From contig CAXSDR010000148.1 of assembly GCA_964236445.1 (NCBI GenBank), forward strand, positions 1 to 5,115: DNA of 5,115 nt, in the 5' to 3' direction. How positions within the stretch are numbered: position 1 is the stretch's first letter; each line of letters opens with the position of its first letter. Both the position numbers and the translations under genes were made by a program. Below the pieces are notes generated by a model, which worked only from the letters and a program-made list of their open reading frames with translations, did not search any database and was not told where the DNA came from. This document shows, piece after piece, positions 1 to 4,675 of the stretch. This DNA comes from CAXSDR01 sp964236445 (GTDB lineage: Bacteria; Actinomycetota; Actinomycetes; Motilibacterales; Motilibacteraceae).

Positions 1-215
1 ACGAGTTGATCGTGCAGACCTTCACCTACGAGGGGATGCCCGACTCAGTCACCCTCGAGAAGCTCGTCTTCACCGATCTCGGCGACGGACGGACGCGCCT
101 CGTCGGCACCTCGCTGGTCGACTCCTTCGCGGACCGCGACGCGTTCATCGCGAGCGGTATGGAGGTCGGTGTGCGCGAGGGCTACGAAAGGCTGGACGCC
201 CTGCTCGCGGACTGA
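1..215 (+). CDS. AHSA1/SRPBCC-family protein, C-terminal part (cut by window edge)
   Basis: The reading frame is open from base 3 to a TGA at 213-215, giving the last 71 residues. The visible part has the pattern of the C-terminal half of an AHSA1 (activator of Hsp90 ATPase homologue 1-like) START/SRPBCC fold. It has a beta strand with VTLEKLVFTDLGDG, a strand with TRLVGTSLV, then a long final helix (around MEVGVREGYERLDALLAD) that closes the hydrophobic pocket in this fold. Family members bind small hydrophobic ligands or act beside ArsR-type regulators, and the substrate cannot be told from the fold. The start and any upstream operon partner lie outside the window. The first TTG (base 6) is internal, not the true start. 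Family assignment is fairly sure; function is unknown. Confidence 0.8.
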   Translation, partial: ELIVQTFTYEGMPDSVTLEKLVFTDLGDGRTRLVGTSLVDSFADRDAFIASGMEVGVREGYERLDALLAD

Positions 216-237
216 CGCCTCAGCGCCGCACGGACCG

Positions 238-260
238 CTTGACCCCGAGACCGGGTCGAG
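238..260 (+). terminator. hairpin after the AHSA1-family gene, possible terminator
   Basis: CTTGACCC (238-245) pairs with GGGTCGAG (253-260) in eight pairs, one of them G-T, around a seven-base loop. It begins 22 bases after the stop codon at 213-215. No T-run follows, which is common for actinobacterial terminators but leaves the call weak. Confidence 0.35.
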
Positions 261-320
261 CAGCCATGTGCGCAGCTGGCTAGCCGCGGGCGATTCGACG
301 TGCAGGCCGTCACGACGGTT

Positions 321-611
321 CTAAACTCGACCGCCCATGACCGTAGGACGCGGAACGTCGGCGAGGTCGCGATGGCCAGGGTCGTACGTCCCGTCCGCGT
401 CTCCGTCGTCGTGAAAGCCGACTGGCTGCCGTCCGGTGTGAAGGACACCGACTCGGGCATGCCGGACGCCACAGGGAGTGAAGGTGCCGTCCTGGCTGAG
501 CAGCCCGAGGCGCGCACGCGTGTCGCCGTTGCTCAGGGTCACGACGCTGTTGGGACCCGGACGCTGGAAGGTCGTACGCCACCGCGACAGCTGCGTCGTC
601 ACGATCGCCAT
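321..611 (-). pseudogene. frameshifted fragment, probably beta-propeller (TolB/PD40-like)
   Basis: A minus-strand ATG at 611 is preceded by GGAG four bases upstream. The frame starts MAIVTTQLSRWRTTF and runs to a TAG at 321. The first 47 or so codons have very high GC at third positions. After about base 474 this quality drops in the start frame and appears in a neighbouring minus frame, which reads PVASGMPESVSFTPDGSQ and then SAFTTTETRTGRTTLAIAT. Skipping one base in the CCCTGTG stretch near 471-474 joins the two. The SFTPDGSQ-SAF pattern followed by GRTTLAI resembles the PD40/WD40-like blade of TolB-type propellers (xFSPDGxxxAF). The spliced product would still be about 90-100 residues, far short of a full propeller, so this is probably a broken remnant. 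Alternative: a genuine small hypothetical protein of 96 residues in the start frame alone. No partner gene is evident. Confidence 0.4.
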
Positions 612-701
612 AACACTCCGCCACCTTCGCCTAGCACCCGCGCGGTCCGGGCTCTGTCCTAGGACGCCGCGGCGGTGCTCTTCCGTTGCCTCCAGGCGGT
701 G

Positions 702-1496
702 CTACGACAAGCCGGCCGCTGCAGTCGCCGGCTCGGCCACCGGCCGCTGGACGTCGCGACCAGAGCGGGCGGCGTACGCCACGAGAGCGACGATCAGCAC
801 CAGGGCCGCGAGCGCGACAGGCCCGTCGCCGTAGCCTCGGCCGCCGCCGATCGACGGCTCCTTGCCCAGCCAGTCGGCGAATGAGGCCCCGAGCGGGCGG
901 GTGAGGACGTATGCCGTCCAGAACGCCACGATCGCGTTGGTCCCCAGCCGCCACGCGACGAGCGGCACGAGGATCGCCACCGCGAAGAGCAGGCCGGACG
1001 CGAGGAAACCCCACCCCAGGGTGATGCCGGTGAGGTCGCCGACGGCCGTGCCTGTCGCGAAGGTCGCCAGCACCGTGAGCCAGTAGAACTGCTCGCGGCG
1101 CACGGTCACGATGCTGTGGATCGACAGGGTGCCCTCGCGGCGCTGCCACGCGACGAAGACGACGACGAGCGCCAGCGCGTACGCCGCACTGGTGATCCAG
1201 TAGGACAGGCCGAGCACCTTGTGCGGCAGGTCCGCGACCATCGTGCCGAACACCGCGACCATGCTCACGGCGAACCAGTAGGTGGGCGCCGCGTAGCGAG
1301 GTGTGCGCAGCTGCAGCCACATCGCGAGGGCGAAGCCGCCGGCCCCCACCAGGCCACCGAGGACGAGGTTCGTCTTCGCGAGGAAGTCCGATGCCGCCTC
1401 ACCCATGCCGGTGGTGAGGACCTTGATGATCCAGAACAGCGCGGTGACCTCGGGAACCTTCGCTGCCAGCGGCTCGGCGATCCGGGGCGTACGCAT
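702..1496 (-). CDS. DUF347 (COG4705-type) multi-pass membrane protein
   Basis: This gene encodes 264 residues, mostly hydrophobic, with about seven membrane segments (near 43-62, 72-90, 97-117, 136-153, 158-182, 187-200, 226-243). It contains the DUF347 repeat four times. The copies centre on KVPEVTALFW..GEAASDFL (13-39), YWFAVSMVAVFGTMVADL (73-90), FYWLTVLATFATGTAVGDL (137-155) and FWTAYVLTRPLGASFADWL (192-210). Each ends in G-x4-D, placing acidic residues at D37, D89, D154 and D208 at equivalent positions. Length and repeat number match the family, so it is probably complete. The family has no established function that I know of; repeated membrane acids suggest cation or proton handling, which is inference. 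The ATG at 1496 lies seven bases after a TAGGGT -10 box and has no good ribosome binding site, pointing to a leaderless transcript. The gene diverges from the manganese catalase gene. A short variable tail (about 245-264) follows the last helix. Confidence 0.9.
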   Translation of the reverse strand: MRTPRIAEPLAAKVPEVTALFWIIKVLTTGMGEAASDFLAKTNLVLGGLVGAGGFALAMWLQLRTPRYAAPTYWFAVSMVAVFGTMVADLPHKVLGLSYWITSAAYALALVVVFVAWQRREGTLSIHSIVTVRREQFYWLTVLATFATGTAVGDLTGITLGWGFLASGLLFAVAILVPLVAWRLGTNAIVAFWTAYVLTRPLGASFADWLGKEPSIGGGRGYGDGPVALAALVLIVALVAYAARSGRDVQRPVAEPATAAAGLS

Positions 1497-1503
1497 GCAT
1501 CCG

Positions 1504-1509
1504 ACCCTA
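1504..1509 (-). promoter_or_regulatory. -10 box of a probable leaderless promoter for the DUF347 gene
   Basis: Read on the minus strand, TAGGGT fits the actinobacterial TANNNT -10 pattern. It is followed by seven bases (CGGATGC) and then the ATG at 1496, so transcription would begin at or next to the start codon. No recognisable -35 hexamer is seen at 17 bp. The position is instead occupied by the direct repeats at 1520-1536, as in activator-dependent promoters. Confidence 0.5.
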
Positions 1510-1519
1510 AGCCGTCGAT

Positions 1520-1536
1520 CCTGAACGGTGCCTGAA
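1520..1536 (-). promoter_or_regulatory. direct-repeat operator, OmpR/PhoB-type response regulator site
   Basis: On the minus strand this reads TTCAGGCACCGTTCAGG: two identical TTCAGG half-sites with an 11-bp repeat period (1531-1536 and 1520-1525). Tandem half-sites one helical turn apart are the classic target of winged-helix OmpR/PhoB-family response regulators. The nearer half-site ends 10 bp before the TAGGGT box, the geometry expected when the regulator replaces the -35 element. It may also influence the divergent catalase gene, which starts about 96 bp away on the other side. The regulator is not encoded in the window. Confidence 0.55.
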
Positions 1537-1585
1537 TGCTCCGGCGGTCACGGGCGGCTTGAGGTGCGATCGCCGGGGTAAGGCT

Positions 1586-1611
1586 GGCGCCACGGCAGCG
1601 CGAGCTGCGCC
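1586..1611 (+). other. small GNRA-type hairpin in the catalase leader
   Basis: GCAGC (1595-1599) pairs with GCTGC (1604-1608) around the tetraloop GCGA. Three outer pairs (GGC 1586-1588 with GCC 1609-1611) extend it across a six-base bulge. It ends about 20 bases before the preferred catalase start. It may be a leader structure, but in DNA of this GC content it could also be chance. Confidence 0.25.
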
Positions 1612-1621
1612 ACCCGACGAT

Positions 1622-1625
1622 GGGA
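1622..1625 (+). promoter_or_regulatory. ribosome binding site deciding the catalase start
   Basis: GGGA lies six bases before the ATG at 1632. The earlier in-frame ATG at 1620 has no purine-rich sequence at the right distance (it is preceded by CCACCCGACG). This favours the start at 1632. Confidence 0.45.
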
Positions 1626-1631
1626 CCGGCC

Positions 1632-2657
1632 ATGTATCTCCACGTGCAGCGCCTGATCAACGAGATCGTGCCCGACGAGCCTGACCCCGCGGCGGCCAAC
1701 GCCCTGCAGGAGGGGTTGGGCGGTCAGTTCGGCGAGATGCGCACGATGATGCAATACCTCTTCCAGTCGATCAACTTCCGCGGCCCCGCGGCGAAGCCCT
1801 ACCGCGATCTCATCCAGGGCGTCGGCACCGAGGAGATCAGCCACGTCGAACTCATCGGCACGACCATCGCGCGGTTGCTCGATGGTTCGCCGCGCTATCA
1901 GGGCAAGCCGACGGACCCGCTCGACAAGCCCGGTGCGCGCGGTGCCACGCCGCTGGAGTCCGCGCTGTCCGAGGGCAACATCCACCACTACCTCGTCGCC
2001 GCTCAGGGTGCGCGCCCTGTCGATGCCGCGGGCAACCCGTGGAGCGGGTCCTACGTCTACAACAGCGGCAATCTCGTGCTCGACCTGCTCTACAACCTGA
2101 TGCTCGAGTCGACAGGGCGCCTGCAGAAGTGCCGCCTCTACGAGATGACGGCCAACAAGACGGCGCGGTCCACGATCGCCTATCTCATCGTGCGCGACCA
2201 GGCGCACGAGAACGCCTTCGCGAAGGCTCTGGAGACGCTCGGCATCGCGTGGAACAAGACGCTGCCGATCCCGAAGACCAATGCCGAGCGCTTCCCGGAG
2301 GTCAAGAAGCTGCTGGACCTCGGCTTGCAGAGCAAGCAGTTCACTTTCAGCCTCGACAACCTCTCAGAGGCCGGGCGGATCTACCAGGGGATGTCGCCGT
2401 CCAAGGACGGCACCATGCTCGACGCGAGCGAGCAGATGCCCGCGGGTGTTCCTTTGACGATCGCGGTCGAGCGCCCGGAGGAGTTCTCTCCCGGGCTTGA
2501 CCCCGAGTTGATCGCCCTCATCCAGGCCAGCGCCGAGATCGAGATGGCCGAGGTCAGCATGTCCTACGGCCAGCTGGTGCCTGACGTCGCGCCCGCCCCG
2601 CCGGCGCCAGCGGCGGCGGCCAGCGCCAAGGCCAAGAAGGAAGGGACGAAAGGGTGA
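1632..2657 (+). CDS. manganese (non-haem, dimanganese) catalase
   Basis: This gene encodes 341 residues. The enzyme breaks hydrogen peroxide into water and oxygen at a cytoplasmic dimanganese centre in a four-helix ferritin-like bundle. The five expected ligands are present with family spacing: E35 in GGQFGEMRTMMQYLFQS, E68 and H71 in GTEEISHVEL, E159 in YNLMLESTGR, and H192 in VRDQAHENAF (33 residues after E159, as in the Lactobacillus plantarum enzyme). Other family marks are the N-terminal MYLHVQRL strand, NFRGPAAKPYRDLI, and SGSYVYNSGNLVLDLLYN before the fourth ligand. I chose the ATG at 1632 because the family usually begins MF/Y-x-H/R-x-x-x-L and because GGGA precedes it; the in-frame ATG at 1620 would add MGPA. 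The last 25 or so residues are a Pro/Ala-rich tail ending in Lys-rich sequence, probably disordered. It diverges from the DUF347 gene and converges on the next gene. It appears intact and active. Confidence 0.95.
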   Translation: MYLHVQRLINEIVPDEPDPAAANALQEGLGGQFGEMRTMMQYLFQSINFRGPAAKPYRDLIQGVGTEEISHVELIGTTIARLLDGSPRYQGKPTDPLDKPGARGATPLESALSEGNIHHYLVAAQGARPVDAAGNPWSGSYVYNSGNLVLDLLYNLMLESTGRLQKCRLYEMTANKTARSTIAYLIVRDQAHENAFAKALETLGIAWNKTLPIPKTNAERFPEVKKLLDLGLQSKQFTFSLDNLSEAGRIYQGMSPSKDGTMLDASEQMPAGVPLTIAVERPEEFSPGLDPELIALIQASAEIEMAEVSMSYGQLVPDVAPAPPAPAAAASAKAKKEGTKG

Positions 2658-2663
2658 GGGTGG

Positions 2664-2683
2664 CGCCGCGAGCGGTTGCGGCG
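2664..2683. terminator. hairpin between convergent genes, probable bidirectional terminator
   Basis: CGCCGC (2664-2669) pairs perfectly with GCGGCG (2678-2683) around an eight-base loop. It fills the 29-bp gap between the catalase stop (2657) and the stop of the opposing gene (2687). There is no T-run on either strand. Position is the main support. Confidence 0.5.
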
Positions 2684-2686
2684 ATC

Positions 2687-3928
2687 TCACGACCCCAGAC
2701 GCTGTGCCATCCGCTTCGCGACGCGCACCTTCCACGCCACGGTGTTCTTGTGGGCCGAACCAAAGAGCCCCACGAGCGAGACCTGGTCGCCGCTCCTCAC
2801 GACGATGAGCGCCGGCTCGCCCGAGACTCCCTTCGCGGCCGTCAGCAGCAAGGCGTCGTCGCCGATGCCCCGCAGTGTGGCGGCCGGCACGGCGAGCTGC
2901 ACCTGTGCGCAGCCGAGGGCGATGTTGCGGCGGACCAAGGCCATGTATCTCGCGCCATAACCCCGGAACAGCGTGAACACCGTCTGATAGCTGGCCACGG
3001 CCTGCTTGGTGTCGTGCGGTGCATGCAATGTCGACCCGCGGATGGCCGATGCCGAGATGTCGACGTCATACACGCACCGCCCCGACCTCCCGAAGGCGTC
3101 GATGCCGCCGGCGAAGCCCGTGAAGGTCTGCGCCTCGCGGCTCCAGCCGGATCCCAGCTCTGCGGCGGTCAGCAACGTCGCAGGCAGCGGTGGTTGCCTG
3201 GCTGCATCGACCGGAACCCGCAGAGGTTGCGCCGGCACCTGCCCGAGCAGTCGGGAAGCCACGGCATCACGCAGCTGGCGGCTGACCTGGCCGACGTCCA
3301 CGGACTGCAGCTCGAGAGGGGTCGCCGTCACGGCGAGCTGCAACTCGGCGACGAGGGCACCGGAGCGCGCGAGAACGGTCCACGTCGACCGGCGGAACGT
3401 GCCGGTCGACGGCTTGCGCGTCGGGTCCCGCGACTCGATGACCACGCTGCCCGTCTGAGCATCGCTGCGGTCGTCACTGACGGTTCTCCCGAGGCCGGGA
3501 CTGATCTGGCACAGCTCGCGCTGGCGCAGGAGGCCGAATGCCGCTGCGGCGGAGCCGTCGTCGGTCAGCCGCCAGACCTGCTGCGACCCGGACCAGTCGG
3601 GCGCGTGGACCTCGCGGCGCAGGAAGACGATCGACCGCTCGGTCACCGCGGCCGACACCGACGTCTGTCCGAAGGGGTCACCCGAGGAGTTGACGAGGGC
3701 GGGCTCCGGCCGTGCCGACCAGGTTCCGGCGAAGTCGACCGCATGCAGCAGATAGCCGTAATTCAGGGCCGGCAGGGCCCGCGGCTTCGGCGTGTCGGTG
3801 GAGTAGGCCGGCGGCGTGCACCCGGGTGACGGGATCTCACCTGCTGCCCGAGCGTTCGGCGCGGCTCCGCCGAGGACCACACAGATCGCCGCCGCTAGCA
3901 CCGGACAGACCCGCCACCGTCTTGTCAT
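2687..3928 (-). CDS. secreted protein with two copies of a sensor-like domain (hypothetical)
   Basis: This gene encodes 413 residues. Residues 1-28 form a signal peptide: MTRRWR, a hydrophobic core (about 8-22), then an A-R-A cleavage site at 26-28. Cys16 is not in a proper lipobox (the residue before it is Ile), so a soluble exported protein is more likely than a lipoprotein. The mature chain seems to hold two related halves. LPALNYGYLLHAVDFAGTW (52-70) matches LPATLLTAAELGSGW (248-262) in layout. ARSGALVAELQLAV (187-200) matches VRSGDQVSLVGLFG (377-390). Both halves close with an amphipathic helix, QVSRQLRDAVASRLLG and VRVAKRMAQRLGS. Each half has two cysteines (C37/C140 and C285/C340), suggesting one disulfide per domain. 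The pattern LLTxxELGxGW, a helix, then a Cys and a GDD loop resembles extracellular PknH-like sensor-domain proteins of actinobacteria, but I hold that loosely. A weak GGTGA lies four bases before the ATG. No operon partner is seen. Confidence 0.85.
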   Translation of the reverse strand: MTRRWRVCPVLAAAICVVLGGAAPNARAAGEIPSPGCTPPAYSTDTPKPRALPALNYGYLLHAVDFAGTWSARPEPALVNSSGDPFGQTSVSAAVTERSIVFLRREVHAPDWSGSQQVWRLTDDGSAAAAFGLLRQRELCQISPGLGRTVSDDRSDAQTGSVVIESRDPTRKPSTGTFRRSTWTVLARSGALVAELQLAVTATPLELQSVDVGQVSRQLRDAVASRLLGQVPAQPLRVPVDAARQPPLPATLLTAAELGSGWSREAQTFTGFAGGIDAFGRSGRCVYDVDISASAIRGSTLHAPHDTKQAVASYQTVFTLFRGYGARYMALVRRNIALGCAQVQLAVPAATLRGIGDDALLLTAAKGVSGEPALIVVRSGDQVSLVGLFGSAHKNTVAWKVRVAKRMAQRLGS

Positions 3929-4050
3929 GGGGTCACCGTACGCGGGAGTATCAGCAGCCTGCGCGGTGACGACGTCGGGAAGGTTGCGCAGGTCCTCGCC
4001 GATATAGCCGAACGGGCGCAGCAGGTGATCAGGCAGGTAAGGGTCGCTGG
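3929..4050. other. unassigned spacer with coding-like frames on both strands
   Basis: This stretch lies between the start of the secreted-protein gene and the tandem repeat. On the minus strand it is open in the same frame as that gene, reading RPFGYIGEDLRNLPDVV, but without an ATG, GTG or TTG start before a TAG at about 4055. On the plus strand it is open as GDDVGKVAQVLADIAER and onward to a TGA near 4090, also without a nearby start. Both frames have fairly high third-position GC. It may contain the promoter of the secreted-protein gene or a remnant of an older gene; I cannot decide. Confidence 0.3.
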
Positions 4051-4082
4051 TGAGCTAGACCGAGCCAGACCTGAGCTAGACC
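4051..4082 (+). repeat. three imperfect tandem copies of a 10-11 bp unit
   Basis: The copies are TGAGCTAGACC (4051-4061), GAGCCAGACC (4062-4071) and TGAGCTAGACC (4072-4082). The outer two are identical and the middle one differs by one substitution and lacks the first base. The third copy runs directly into the transposase fragment, whose codons start ACC ATC GAC at 4080. In intact IS1380-type genes a Gly-Glu-Leu-Val-Thr-like stretch often precedes this point, and GAGCTA may be its damaged relic, so the array could be a slippage expansion inside the old transposase gene. Confidence 0.7.
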
Positions 4083-4306
4083 ATCGACCTTGACGCCACG
4101 CTGGTGACATCTCATTCGGAGAAGGAACACGCCGCGCCGACCTACAAGCGAGGGTTGGGGTTTCACCCGTTGTGGGCGTTCGCCGATCACGGCCCGCACG
4201 GGTCCGGCGAGCCGCTCGCGGTGGTGCTGCTGCGTCCAGGTAACGCCGGGTCGAACACCGCCGCCGACCACATCACCGTCGTCGGCGACGCCCTCACCAA
4301 CTGCCT
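4080..4306 (+). pseudogene. IS1380-family transposase, internal fragment
   Basis: The frame from 4080 reads TIDLDATLVTSHSEKE, then AAPTYKRGLGFHPLWAFADHG, GSGEPLAVVLLRPGNAGSN and TAADHITVVGDAL. This is the hallmark central block of IS1380 transposases, including the first catalytic Asp region (IDLDAT) and the HSEKE and RPGNAGSNTAADHI motifs. Only about 75 of the usual 450 or so residues remain. The N-terminal third and everything after GDAL, including the next catalytic block (RTDSxG), are missing, so it cannot transpose. After about 4297 the frame goes off into unrelated sequence and stops at 4373, while QLP, the expected continuation, appears in another frame at 4298-4306. No terminal inverted repeats are visible. 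A GTG at 4104 lies inside the domain and is not a real start. Confidence 0.9.
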
Positions 4307-4675
4307 ACGTGGGTCATCGAGGTCTACCGCCGCACCAGAATGGTGGCGCAGGGCTCCCCGCTGGCTGAGCTGAGCGACGCCACCGCCGAAGACCTGCTGA
4401 ACCTGGCTCCGCCGTGCGCAGTCGATGAGCTGCGCGCGCTTGCCGAACTCGCAAGACAACAGCTACTTCCCGAGCTGCACGCCTTCGCGGAAGCGGGGCC
4501 TACATGGCTCGGCCCGACGTTCGCCGGCAGCGCCGTTATGAACGCCGATGCCGACCTCATCGGCGGACACACTGGTCGAGCTCAAGACGACGCTCGGGCG
4601 CAAACACCGGCCGGGCGTAGAGCTGCTCTTGATGGCCAAACGCTGTACCCAAGCGACCGACGTGGCGGGGTCACA
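4307..4675 (+). pseudogene. frameshifted fragment of a PD-(D/E)XK nuclease-fold-like protein
   Basis: The frame reads TWVIEVYRRTRMVAQGSPLA, then a helical stretch (AEDLLNLAPPCAVDELRALAELARQQLLPEL) and GPTFAGSAVMNADADL. It then breaks near 4559-4562: the next frame (from 4560) continues SADTLVELKTTLGRK, and near 4601 the first frame resumes as QTPAGRRAALDGQTLY. Joined, this gives D-A-D-L-(x)n-V-E-L-K-T-T, the Asp...Glu-x-Lys arrangement of PD-(D/E)XK nuclease-like folds (Asp codon 4553-4555, Glu 4578-4580, Lys 4584-4586), and DGQTLY fits the helix that normally follows. A third shift just after LY (near 4650) leads to CAA GCG ACC. The original start is absent, the 5' side being replaced by the transposase fragment. 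Two compensating shifts within about 40 bases suggest decay, though sequencing error is possible. The DADL/ELKTT motif is clear; the biological role is unknown. Confidence 0.55.

Noticed and set aside
655..664. Palindrome GTCCTAGGAC, with AGCACC (633-638) and GGTGCT (674-679) flanking it
   Set aside because: The perfect 10-bp palindrome leaves no loop, and the flanking pair is separated by 35 bases. It could be a weak terminator for the DUF347 gene or chance, not enough to annotate.
1559..1584. Catalase promoter TTGAGG ... TAAGGC
   Set aside because: The spacing of 14 bp is too short for a standard -35/-10 pair and the -10 match is poor.
1620..1631. Catalase start at the earlier ATG (1620)
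   Set aside because: It adds MGPA, which family members lack, and has no ribosome binding site. The ATG at 1632 has GGGA six bases upstream. A leaderless start at 1620 remains possible.
1548..2207. Minus-strand open frame (219 codons) opposite the catalase
   Set aside because: It is antisense to an unmistakable manganese catalase and its translation shows no family features.
2654..3829. Long plus-strand open frame (391 codons) opposite the secreted-protein gene
   Set aside because: It lies wholly antisense to a gene with a clear signal peptide. Its product is rich in Arg, His and Gly with no recognisable domain, as expected for a shadow frame in high-GC DNA.
3866..3928. Lipoprotein signal at Cys16 of the secreted protein
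   Set aside because: The residues before the Cys are Ala-Ala-Ile, not a lipobox ending in Gly, Ala or Ser, and a normal A-R-A cleavage site follows at 26-28.
4051..4082. CRISPR array
   Set aside because: The repeats are only 10-11 bp and directly adjoin with no spacers.
4080..4373. Functional IS1380 insertion sequence
   Set aside because: Only a central piece of the transposase is present, with no inverted terminal repeats and no later catalytic block.
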